From assembly GCA_002404115.1 (NCBI GenBank), contig DHJB01000075.1:1-5988 (forward strand): DNA of 5,988 bases. The letters run 5' to 3'. This DNA is from Microbacteriaceae bacterium UBA4731. Its GTDB lineage: Bacteria; Actinomycetota; Actinomycetes; Actinomycetales; Microbacteriaceae. The notes below the pieces were generated by a model. The model was not told where the DNA came from. It was given only the letters and a program-made list of their open reading frames with translations, and searched no databases. Each line of letters begins with the position of its first letter. Position 1 is the stretch's first letter. Below, piece after piece: positions 1 to 5,977 of this stretch. The position numbers were made by a program, and so were the translations under genes.

Positions 1-377
1 GCGGCCCGCGCCAGGGTGCGCCGAAGAACTTCTTCCGACAGGTGCAGGTATATGACCGTGACCAGGTCGAAGCGTTCGTCGGGCGACCAGGTCGTCGCAT
101 CCGCAACGACCCAGGTGACGTCGACGGCCGCGTCGGCCGCATGCGTCCTGGCCTGGTCGATGGCCTCGGCGGAGAAGTCGACGGCGGTCACCGACCAGCC
201 CTCGCGGGCCAGCCAGATCGCCGTGCGGCCGTCACCGGTCGCAAGGTCGAGGGCCGTTCCCGGGGGCCACGAAGCCACCGTGTCCCTCAGGATCTGCGGC
301 GGGGTCGCCGACCAGAGACGGGCTTCCCTGCTCTCACGCGCCAGCCGGTAGCGGATGTCCCATTCGCTCGCGTCCAT
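1..377 (-). CDS. Class I SAM-dependent methyltransferase, 3' end outside window
   Basis: Reading the minus strand from 377 gives 125 codons with no stop before the window edge, so the C-terminus is missing. The fragment has a Rossmann-type SAM-binding core. Motif I is LDLATGDGR at residues 43-51, an acidic residue closes strand 2 (VTAVDFS, D67), an acidic motif follows (VVAD, D93), and a motif IV-like strand FDLVTVIYLHL lies at 103-113. This matches small soluble methyltransferases of the TehB/UbiE-like superfamily; the methyl acceptor is not predictable. Start choice: GAGGAG at 387-392 (minus) sits 9 bases before the ATG at 377. An in-frame ATG at 386 directly abuts that site and overlaps the stop of the upstream regulator as ATGA, so it would add three residues. 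Either way the gene appears translationally coupled to the ROK gene. Its job relative to sugar metabolism is unclear. Confident of the fold, not the function. Confidence 0.85.
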   Translation of the reverse strand, partial: MDASEWDIRYRLARESREARLWSATPPQILRDTVASWPPGTALDLATGDGRTAIWLAREGWSVTAVDFSAEAIDQARTHAADAAVDVTWVVADATTWSPDERFDLVTVIYLHLSEEVLRRTLARA

Positions 378-382
378 CGAAA

Positions 383-1615
383 TCATCTCCTCACAGCCGC
401 CGCGGGTCGGTCGGCGGCTGCCGTCATCGCCAGCTGTTGTTCGATGGCCGCGGCCGAAAGCACGTGCTGGATCACCATCATCGCAGCGCCGAGCACCCCG
501 GCGGCGTCCATCGCCCGGGACGCCACGATGCGCAGATGCGCCGTCGACAGGGGCAACGAGCGGTGGTAAACCACCTCACGGATGCCGGCGAGCAGGTGCT
601 CGCCCGCGGCCGCCAGACCGCCGCCGATGACGATGATCGACGGGTTGAGCAGGTTCACGCAGGTGGCCAGCACGGTGCCGATGTCCCGGCCTGCCTGGCG
701 GACGGCGGCGATCGCCCGGGGATTGCCGGCCCGCGCGAGGTCCACGACGTCCTTGACGCTGGTTGCCTGCAGGCCGTGCGCCCGCAGGGCCGCCGCCAGG
801 GCCGGGCCGCCGACGAGGGCCTCGAGGCAGCCGGTGTTGCCGCAGTGGCAGGCGACGTCATCCGCGCCGGGCACCCGCACGTGGCCGAGGTCGCCGGCGG
901 CACCCACGGCGCCGCGCTGCAGCCGGCCGCTGCCGATGATGCCCGCGCCGATACCGGTGGCTACCTTCACGAACAGCAGGTTCTCGTGGTCCGGCCACTC
1001 CGTGGCCTGCTCGCCGAGGGCCATGATGTTCACGTCGTTGTCGACCAGCACGGGAACGGGCAGCGTCCGCTGCACGTACCCGGGCACGTCGAAGCCGTCC
1101 CAGCCGGGCATGATCGGCGGGTTGGTAGGGCGGCCGGAGGTGTGCTCAACGGGCCCGGGCAACCCGATTCCGATGCCGGCCAGTTCGTCGGCGCTGCGCC
1201 CGTTCGTGGCAAGCATTCGCTGGGCCGTGCTGATCAGCCAGTCGAGCACGACCTCGGGGCCGGCCGCGATGTCCAGTTCGGAACGCGAGCTGTCCAGGAT
1301 CGTGCCGGCCAGGTCGGTCAGGGCGACGACGCCGTGCGTGGCACCGATGTCCACGGCCAGGACCACCCGCGCCGAGGGGTTGAAGGCGATGCGGGTCGGC
1401 GGGCGTCCGCCGGAGGATGCGGCCTCGCCGACCGGGGCAACCAGGCCGGATGCGAGCAGAAGGTCGATCCTCGAGGCGACGGTCGAGCGCGCGAGGCCGG
1501 TGAAGGCGGCCAGCTCTGCCCTGGTCCGCGGGGCGCCGTCACGCAGCAGCTGGAAAAGGTCGCCGGCGCGTGAAAAACCGGCGGAGGGCAGCTCAGAAGA
1601 CACGGGCAGAAACAT
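383..1615 (-). CDS. ROK-family transcriptional regulator (likely sugar-responsive repressor)
   Basis: This 410-residue protein has the two-part build of ROK repressors (NagC/Mlc/XylR type). An N-terminal winged helix-turn-helix spans about residues 16-80, with recognition-helix region TGLARSTVASRIDLLLASG at 39-57 and wing GGRPPTRIAFNP at 69-80. The sugar-kinase-like domain follows: phosphate motif DIGATH (89-94), NDVNIMALGE (193-202), ATGIGAGII (219-227), and the ROK zinc site made of H245 (GDLGH) with CHCGNTGC (C256, C258, C263). The length is normal for the family. An in-frame TAA just upstream rules out a longer start. No Shine-Dalgarno sequence precedes ATG 1615, and GTG 1603 is an alternative start. 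By family knowledge it would bind DNA as a dimer and release it, or change affinity, on binding a sugar or sugar phosphate. Its divergent position beside a four-gene sugar operon, and a palindrome touching its own start codon, suggest control of both. The effector is unknown. Confidence 0.95.
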   Translation of the reverse strand: MFLPVSSELPSAGFSRAGDLFQLLRDGAPRTRAELAAFTGLARSTVASRIDLLLASGLVAPVGEAASSGGRPPTRIAFNPSARVVLAVDIGATHGVVALTDLAGTILDSSRSELDIAAGPEVVLDWLISTAQRMLATNGRSADELAGIGIGLPGPVEHTSGRPTNPPIMPGWDGFDVPGYVQRTLPVPVLVDNDVNIMALGEQATEWPDHENLLFVKVATGIGAGIIGSGRLQRGAVGAAGDLGHVRVPGADDVACHCGNTGCLEALVGGPALAAALRAHGLQATSVKDVVDLARAGNPRAIAAVRQAGRDIGTVLATCVNLLNPSIIVIGGGLAAAGEHLLAGIREVVYHRSLPLSTAHLRIVASRAMDAAGVLGAAMMVIQHVLSAAAIEQQLAMTAAADRPAAAVRR

Positions 1616-1627
1616 GACTTAAGTCAT
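1614..1627. promoter_or_regulatory. Perfect 14-bp palindrome, candidate ROK operator
   Basis: The sequence ATGACTTAAGTCAT is identical to its own reverse complement. It overlaps the first two bases of the ROK start codon on the minus strand and a possible -10 element for that gene. Related partial copies (TGACTT) recur at 1671-1676 and 1691-1695 (GACTT preceded by T), inside the same intergenic region. An AT-containing palindrome in this GC-rich setting, at the regulator's own start, fits an autoregulatory operator. That the ROK protein binds it is an inference. Confidence 0.5.
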
Positions 1628-1628
1628 A
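1623..1628 (-). promoter_or_regulatory. Possible extended -10 for the ROK gene (leaderless transcript?)
   Basis: On the minus strand TGC-TATGAC reads as an extended -10 with four of six matches to TATAAT. It ends 7 bases before the ATG at 1615, so transcription would begin at or next to the start codon. This would explain the absence of a ribosome binding site, since leaderless mRNAs are common in actinobacteria. The -35 region is poor (ATGAGG at 18 bases spacing). Confidence 0.3.
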
Positions 1629-1778
1629 GCACCTGTTGCTTCTTCGCCTCATGCAAACGCAACATGTCGATGACTTTGCAACTTCTGCTTGACTTTCGGC
1701 AAAAGGTACTTCAAGCTGGCTCGAGAATGTCAGGAGAAAGGCGCCCGATAGCTTCGGCAACCGGGGCACGCTCGCAAT

Positions 1779-1784
1779 GAGGAG
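1779..1784 (+). promoter_or_regulatory. Ribosome binding site deciding a GTG start
   Basis: GAGGAG lies 5 bases before GTG 1790. It fixes this GTG as the start of the first operon gene. The ATG at 1777-1779, which overlaps this site, is in another frame and is not a start for this protein. Confidence 0.8.
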
Positions 1785-1789
1785 AGATA

Positions 1790-2539
1790 GTGTCAGAGAA
1801 CAAGCCGTATTCCGTCCAGCTCTACACGGTGCGTCACGCACTGGAAGCAGACCTGGCCGGCACCATCGCCCGGATCGCCGCCATCGGCTTCAGCCAGGTT
1901 GAGCCGTACAACTTCGTCGCGACGGCCCCGGAACTGGGTGCCGCCCTCTCCGAGAACGGCCTGACCGCACCGTCGGGCCACGCACCGCTGCTGAAGGACG
2001 ACCAGCGGGCCATCTTCGAGGCCGCGCGCACCCTCGGCATCACAACCGTGATCGACCCATACATCCCGGCCGAGCAGTGGACCACCGAGGCCGACATCGC
2101 GGCCACCGCGGCCGGGCTGAACGCCGCGGCCGCACTGGGCGCGGAGTACGGCATCCGGGTCGGCTACCACAACCACGCCTGGGAGATCGAGAACACAATC
2201 GACGGCCGCACCGCACTCGAGGTGCTCGTCGATCACCTCGACCCGGCGGTCATCCTCGAGGTCGACACCTACTGGGTCGCCGTCGGCGGGGCGAAGCCGG
2301 TTGAGCTGCTGGCCCGCCTCGGTGACCGCGTGCGCTTCATCCACATCAAGGACGGCCCCATCAGCACCGACGTCGACGCCCAGCTGCCCGCGGGCCAGGG
2401 CAAGATGCCGGTGCGGGAGGTCATCGCCGCGGCCGCCTCCCTGGAGGTCGGCGTCGTCGAATTCGACTCCTACGCCGGCGACATCTTCGAGGGCCTGGCC
2501 GAGAGCCTCGAGTTCCTCACCGCGGGCGTCCAGCCATGA
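1790..2539 (+). CDS. Sugar phosphate isomerase/epimerase-like TIM-barrel protein (AP endonuclease 2 / xylose isomerase-like)
   Basis: A 249-residue soluble protein that begins with GTG behind a good GAGGAG site. It has the alternating strand-helix layout of the xylose isomerase-like TIM barrel. Landmarks are the opening strand SVQLYTVR (8-15), QVEPYNF (36-42), SGH (62-64), YHNHAWE (126-132), EVDTYW (157-162), FIHIKDGP (183-190) and VVEFD (222-226). By family knowledge the divalent metal is held by an E-D-H-E set, here most likely E132, D159, H185 and E224. Relatives isomerise, epimerise or dehydrate sugars, keto-sugars and inosose, so the exact reaction is not predictable. No signal peptide is seen, so it should be cytoplasmic. 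It is first in the operon, and its TGA overlaps the next gene's ATG as ATGA, which implies coupled translation and a shared pathway with the adjacent dehydrogenase. At 249 residues it is clearly shorter than the second TIM-barrel protein of this operon and not a recent copy of it. Confidence 0.9.
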   Translation: MSENKPYSVQLYTVRHALEADLAGTIARIAAIGFSQVEPYNFVATAPELGAALSENGLTAPSGHAPLLKDDQRAIFEAARTLGITTVIDPYIPAEQWTTEADIAATAAGLNAAAALGAEYGIRVGYHNHAWEIENTIDGRTALEVLVDHLDPAVILEVDTYWVAVGGAKPVELLARLGDRVRFIHIKDGPISTDVDAQLPAGQGKMPVREVIAAAASLEVGVVEFDSYAGDIFEGLAESLEFLTAGVQP

Positions 2540-3645
2540 GCCTGACGGGACCCGTCGGCGTCGCCATCATCGGCGCCGGCGTCATCAGCAAGCAGTACCT
2601 GGACAACCTGACCACCTTCCCCGACGTTAAGGTGCACGTCATCGCCGACCTGTTCGAAGAGACCGCGGCGGCCCGGGCGGCGGAGTACGGCATCGACCAG
2701 CACGGCGGAATCGCCGTGGCGCTCGAGCACCCGGGTGTCGAAATCATCGTCAACCTGACCATCCCGGCCGCGCACGTCGAGGTTGCCCTCGCCGCCGTTC
2801 GCGCGGGCAAGCATGTCTGGAGCGAGAAGCCCTTCTCGCTCGACCGGGAGAGCGGTCGCGGACTGCTCGCCGAGGCCGACGCCGCGGGCCTCCGGCTCGG
2901 CTGCGCGCCCGACACGTTCCTCGGGGCGGGCCTGCAGACCGCGAGGCGGATGATCGAGCGCGGCGACATCGGCACCCCGCTGACCGGACTCACCATGTTC
3001 CAGGTGCCCGGCCCCGAGGCCTGGCACCCGAACCCTGGCTTCCTCTACCAGAACGGCGCCGGACCGCTCGTCGACATGGCGCCGTACTACTTCACGGCGC
3101 TGGTGCAGACCTTCGGCTCGGTGAGCCGGGTCGCCGGCGTCGGCTCCAGGTCCCGCGAGACCCGCGTGATCGCATCCGGGCCGAAGGCGGGCGAGGCCTT
3201 CGACGTCACCGTCCCGACCCACGTCAGCGCCCTCGTCCAGTTCGAGAGCGGCCAGTCCTCGCAGAGCACCTTCAGCTTCGAGTCCCCGCTGCCGCGGACG
3301 GGTTTCGTGGAGATCACGGGCACGGATGCCACGATCTCCCTCCCCGACCCGAACACCTTCGACGGTGACATCCGACTGTACCGGGCGGGCGCCGACGACT
3401 GGGAGACCATCCCGTCCACCGGCTCGACCGCTGGCCGCGGCGCCGGCGTGCTCGACATGGCCCGCGCCATTCGCGCCGGACGGCCACACCGCGCCCAGGG
3501 TGAGCTCGCGTTCCACGTGCTCGACACGATGCTCGCCGTCGCCGAATCCGTGGACACCGGCACCTTCGTCGACGTCCACAGCCGTGCCGCGGCCGTCCCG
3601 GCCCTCCCGGAGGACTGGGACCCCACCGCTGCGACGCTCACGTAG
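2536..3645 (+). CDS. Gfo/Idh/MocA family NAD(P)-dependent oxidoreductase (first of two)
   Basis: A 369-residue protein of typical family length. The N-terminal Rossmann fold starts with GVAIIGAGVIS (8-18), whose GxGxxx(S/G) loop binds NAD(P). The family signature EKP is at 97-99 with K98 as the expected catalytic lysine. The C-terminal substrate domain carries GAGPLVDMAPYYFTALV (174-190). In many relatives the pair D-x3-H follows the lysine. Here it is D180 and Y184, so a tyrosine stands where a histidine is usual, as in a 'DMGPYY' subgroup. These enzymes oxidise or reduce a hydroxyl/keto group on sugars, glycosides or inositols. The start overlaps the upstream gene by ATGA and has no clear ribosome binding site of its own, so translation is probably coupled. 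A 52-base gap without a hairpin terminator separates it from the next oxidoreductase. The substrate is unknown. Confidence 0.92.
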   Translation: MSLTGPVGVAIIGAGVISKQYLDNLTTFPDVKVHVIADLFEETAAARAAEYGIDQHGGIAVALEHPGVEIIVNLTIPAAHVEVALAAVRAGKHVWSEKPFSLDRESGRGLLAEADAAGLRLGCAPDTFLGAGLQTARRMIERGDIGTPLTGLTMFQVPGPEAWHPNPGFLYQNGAGPLVDMAPYYFTALVQTFGSVSRVAGVGSRSRETRVIASGPKAGEAFDVTVPTHVSALVQFESGQSSQSTFSFESPLPRTGFVEITGTDATISLPDPNTFDGDIRLYRAGADDWETIPSTGSTAGRGAGVLDMARAIRAGRPHRAQGELAFHVLDTMLAVAESVDTGTFVDVHSRAAAVPALPEDWDPTAATLT

Positions 3646-3697
3646 ACGATTCCGCGCTTCGGCTGCCCCAGATCGCTGTCCCCAAATGGAGAACCCC

Positions 3698-4861
3698 ATG
3701 ACTTCACCCCGTGAGCCGACCGGACCGGCACGGCCGCTCGGCGTTGCCGTGATCGGCTACGAGTTCATGGGCAAGGCCCACTCGAACGGCTGGCGCAACG
3801 TGGCCGCGTACTTCGACGTGCCGGTCTTCGAACGGAAGGTGCTCGTTGGCCGGAACGCCGACGCGGTCGCCGACGCCGCCCGGAAGTACGGCTGGCAGGA
3901 GTCGGCGACGGACTGGCGCGCGGTCCTGCGCCGCGACGACGTCGACATCGTCGACATCTGCGCCCCCGGCTGGCTGCACGCCGAAATCGCGATCGCGGCA
4001 CTCGCCGCCGGCAAGCACGTGCTCGTCGAGAAGCCGCTGTCCAACACCCTGGACGAGTCGACGGCCATGGTCGAGGCAGCCACGTCGGCCAGGGCCCGCG
4101 GCGTGCAGTCCATGGTCGGGTTCAACTACCGCCGGGTGCCGGCGCTGGCCCTGGCCCGCAAGCTCATCGCCGATGGGCGCCTGGGCGAGGTGCGCCACGT
4201 GCGCGCGGCATATTTGCAGGACTGGCTGGCCGACGACTCTGCGCCGATGAGCTGGCGGCTGCGCAAGGAGAGCGCCGGCTCCGGCGCCCTCGGCGACATC
4301 GCCTCGCACGCGATCGACCAGGTCCAGTTCCTGCTCGGCGACACCGTCACCGAGGCATCCGGCCGGCTGCACACCTTCGCCACCGAACGCCCGGGGCCGA
4401 ACGGCCCGGAGCCCGTGACGGTGGACGATGCGGCCTGGGCCACCCTCGGCCTGTCCTCGGGGGCCGTGGCCAGCGTCGAGGTGTCCCGGGTGGCCCTCGG
4501 GGCCAAGAACTCCCTCCGGCTGGAGGTCTACGGCAGCGCCGGCAGCCTGACGTTCGACCTCGAGCGGATCAACGAACTGCAGTTCCTTGACGGGAACGAG
4601 CCGGCGGAGACGCAGGGCTTCCGCCGGATCCTGGTCACCGAGCCGGAGCATCCGTACGTGCAGGCCTGGTGGCCGCAGGGCCACGTGATCGGCTGGGAGC
4701 ACACCCACACCCACCAGATTCGCGATTTCCTGACGGCCATCCGCACCGGCACCCCGCCGGAGCCGTCCTTCGAGGACGGTCTTCAGGTGCAGCGGGTGCT
4801 GGCCGCCATTGAAGAAAGCGCCGCAGCCAGGAGCACACTGGTGCAGATCGTCGAAAGCTAG
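3698..4861 (+). CDS. Gfo/Idh/MocA family NAD(P)-dependent oxidoreductase (second of two)
   Basis: A 387-residue oxidoreductase. The start is ATG 3698, with GGAG at 3688-3691 six bases before it; the ATG at 3686 overlaps that site and is unlikely to be used. The Rossmann motif is VAVIGYEFMGKAHSNGW (16-32), the GYxFMGxAHS variant of the dinucleotide loop. VEKP is at 110-113 with K112 as probable catalytic lysine, followed by GFNYRRVPA (141-149). The second catalytic pair is complete in GSGALGDIASHAID (194-207), with D200 and H204. The C-terminal part contains the usual beta-sheet domain and ends in a helical tail. Unlike the first oxidoreductase it keeps the histidine and differs throughout, so the two are old paralogues, not a tandem duplicate. 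It probably acts on a second step or the reverse redox direction in the same pathway. The next gene begins 10 bases after its stop. The substrate is unknown. Confidence 0.92.
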   Translation: MTSPREPTGPARPLGVAVIGYEFMGKAHSNGWRNVAAYFDVPVFERKVLVGRNADAVADAARKYGWQESATDWRAVLRRDDVDIVDICAPGWLHAEIAIAALAAGKHVLVEKPLSNTLDESTAMVEAATSARARGVQSMVGFNYRRVPALALARKLIADGRLGEVRHVRAAYLQDWLADDSAPMSWRLRKESAGSGALGDIASHAIDQVQFLLGDTVTEASGRLHTFATERPGPNGPEPVTVDDAAWATLGLSSGAVASVEVSRVALGAKNSLRLEVYGSAGSLTFDLERINELQFLDGNEPAETQGFRRILVTEPEHPYVQAWWPQGHVIGWEHTHTHQIRDFLTAIRTGTPPEPSFEDGLQVQRVLAAIEESAAARSTLVQIVES

Positions 4862-4871
4862 AGGAGCCACC

Positions 4872-5870
4872 ATGCCACGCAATTACACCCTTTTCACAGG
4901 CCAGTGGGCCGACCTCCCGTTCGAGAAGGTCGCCGAACTCGCCGGCCAGTGGGGCTACGACGGCCTCGAGATCGCCGTCTCCGGCGACCACCTGGATGCC
5001 TGGCGCTGGGACGACGACGCCTACATCCAGAACCGCCTCGACATCCTCGAGCGAAACAACCTCAAGGTCTGGGCCATCTCCAACCATCTCAAGGGCCAGG
5101 CGGTCTGCGACGACCCGATCGACTTCCGGCACCAGGCCATCGTCGGGCCGAAGGTGTGGGGGGACGGCGACCCCGACGGCGTTCGCTCGCGTGCGGCGGA
5201 GGAGATGAAGCTCACCGCCCGGCTGGCCCAGCGGCTCGGCGTCGACACGGTCGTCGGCTTCACCGGCTCCTCGATCTGGCAGTACGTGGCGATGTTCCCT
5301 CCCTTCCCCGAGTCGATGATCGAGGCCGGCTACCAGGACTTCGCCGACCGCTGGAACCCGATCCTCGACGTCTTCGACGAGTGCGGCGTGCGTTTCGCCC
5401 ACGAGGTGCACCCCTCCGAGATCGCCTACGACTACTGGTCGACCGTGCGCACGCTCGAGGCGATCGGCCACCGGAAGGCGTTCGGCCTCAACTGGGACCC
5501 GAGCCACTTCATCTGGCAGCAGATCGACCCGGTGGCGTTCATCTCCGACTTCAAGGACCGCATCTACCACGTGGACTGCAAGGACACGAAGATGCGGATG
5601 GGCGGCGGGCGCAACGGCATCCTCTCCTCGCACCTGCCTTGGGGGGACCCGCGCCGCGGCTGGGACTTCGTGTCAACCGGTCGAGGGGATGTGCCCTGGG
5701 AAGACAGCTTCCGGGCGCTGAGCGCGATCGGCTACGACGGACCCATCTCGGTCGAGTGGGAAGACGCCGGCATGGACCGCCGCCAGGGTGCCCCGGAGGC
5801 GCTGGCCTTCCTGAAGAAGTTCGACTTCCAGCCGCCGAGCTCGTCCTTCGACGCCGCGTTCAAGCAGTAA
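4872..5870 (+). CDS. Sugar phosphate isomerase/epimerase-like TIM-barrel protein, long form
   Basis: A 332-residue protein. The start is ATG 4872 with GAGGAG at 4861-4866 five bases before it; the upstream in-frame TTG at 4809 lies inside the previous gene and lacks such a site. It is a xylose isomerase-like barrel of the longer actinobacterial type: YTLFTGQWADLPFEKVAELA (5-24), YDGLEIAVSGDHLD (29-42), VVGFTGSSIW (127-136), HEVHPSEIAYD (177-187), LNWDPSH (206-212), YHVDCKD (232-238) and SVEWED (293-298). Likely metal ligands are E178 (or E183), D209, H233 and E295. An insertion rich in aromatics and prolines (about 135-161) separates two barrel strands and probably shapes the substrate pocket. 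No signal peptide is visible. Relatives often sit beside Gfo/Idh oxidoreductases in sugar operons, and E. coli YcjR (a keto-sugar epimerase) shares the fold. It is the last gene before a strong terminator. The reaction is not predictable beyond isomerase, epimerase or lyase/dehydratase on a sugar-like substrate. Confidence 0.9.
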   Translation: MPRNYTLFTGQWADLPFEKVAELAGQWGYDGLEIAVSGDHLDAWRWDDDAYIQNRLDILERNNLKVWAISNHLKGQAVCDDPIDFRHQAIVGPKVWGDGDPDGVRSRAAEEMKLTARLAQRLGVDTVVGFTGSSIWQYVAMFPPFPESMIEAGYQDFADRWNPILDVFDECGVRFAHEVHPSEIAYDYWSTVRTLEAIGHRKAFGLNWDPSHFIWQQIDPVAFISDFKDRIYHVDCKDTKMRMGGGRNGILSSHLPWGDPRRGWDFVSTGRGDVPWEDSFRALSAIGYDGPISVEWEDAGMDRRQGAPEALAFLKKFDFQPPSSSFDAAFKQ

Positions 5871-5907
5871 CGATGCTCGCCCCTGCGGGGTCGAGTTACG
5901 GAAAAAG

Positions 5908-5933
5908 CACCCTCGTTTCACACACCCTCGTTT
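5908..5933. repeat. Direct repeat of the terminator 5' arm (CACCCTCGTTT twice)
   Basis: CACCCTCGTTT occurs at 5908-5918 and again at 5923-5933, 15 bases apart start to start. The complementary arm AAACGAGGGTG at 5937-5947 can therefore pair with either copy. The outer pairing extends to 5899-5918 with 5937-5956 (19 of 20 complementary, the odd pair being G-T, hence G-U in RNA). Confidence 0.9.
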
Positions 5934-5953
5934 TCGAAACGAGGGTGTTTTTT
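5922..5953 (+). terminator. Rho-independent terminator of the four-gene sugar operon
   Basis: A 12-bp perfect stem (5922-5933 with 5937-5948) closes over a 3-base loop TCG and runs into six T (5948-5953). It begins about 50 bases after the last gene's stop, so it should end the operon transcript. Confidence 0.93.
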
Positions 5954-5977
5954 CCGCAATTGAAACGGGGGAGGGGG

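Larger units (their letters stand above)
1616..1789. promoter_or_regulatory. Divergent promoter/operator region between ROK gene and sugar operon
   Basis: This 174-base non-coding gap is visibly richer in A and T than the flanking genes. Besides the palindrome at its left end it holds two spaced inverted repeats: TGTTGC (1634-1639) with GCAACA (1659-1664), and GCTTGA (1687-1692) with TCAAGC (1711-1716). Their half-sites are about 25 and 24 bases apart, centre to centre. Such spacings can suit a dimeric regulator gripping two helical turns, but short arms like these also arise by chance. Candidate plus-strand promoters are weak: TTGACT (1689-1694) with CAAGCT (1712-1717) at 17 bases, or ATGTCA (1727-1732) with TAGCTT (1749-1754) at 16 bases. 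I cannot choose between them. Confidence 0.55.
5899..5956 (-). terminator. Likely minus-strand terminator (bidirectional function)
   Basis: Read on the minus strand, the arm 5947-5937 pairs with 5918-5908, and the latter is followed by C and five T (the A run at 5902-5906 on the plus strand). The loop is 18 bases and contains the other repeat copy. The structure could thus stop transcripts arriving from a convergent gene to the right, but no such gene is visible. Confidence 0.5.

Noticed and set aside
437..1573. Long open frame on the plus strand opposite the ROK gene
   Set aside because: It is antisense to a well-supported ROK protein, has low-complexity R/G/H/A-rich composition, no recognisable motif and no ribosome binding site; a GC-bias artefact.
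1745..1757. CCGA-TCGG mini-hairpin in the operon leader as an attenuator or riboswitch
   Set aside because: Only four base pairs, no T run and no conserved aptamer pattern; too weak to call.
3326..3697. N-terminal extension of the second oxidoreductase back into the preceding gene
   Set aside because: The frame is open, but the added residues are out-of-frame translation of the first oxidoreductase. GGAG plus ATG at 3698 and the family's normal N-terminus mark the true start.
2470..3699. Long minus-strand open frame opposite the first oxidoreductase
   Set aside because: It mirrors a gene with clear Gfo/Idh motifs and is R/G/D/E-rich without domains; high-GC shadow.
3704..4882. Long minus-strand open frame opposite the second oxidoreductase
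   Set aside because: Same reason: antisense to a motif-rich gene, no start signals or domain.
4635..5633. Minus-strand open frame opposite the end of the second oxidoreductase and the last gene
   Set aside because: It spans two real genes in antisense and shows no recognisable protein features.
1790..5870. C-glycoside deglycosidase or inositol catabolic cluster
   Set aside because: The fold combination is similar, but no DUF6379-type small subunit, no IolB/C/D-like gene and no diagnostic inositol motif is present. The assignment would be a guess.
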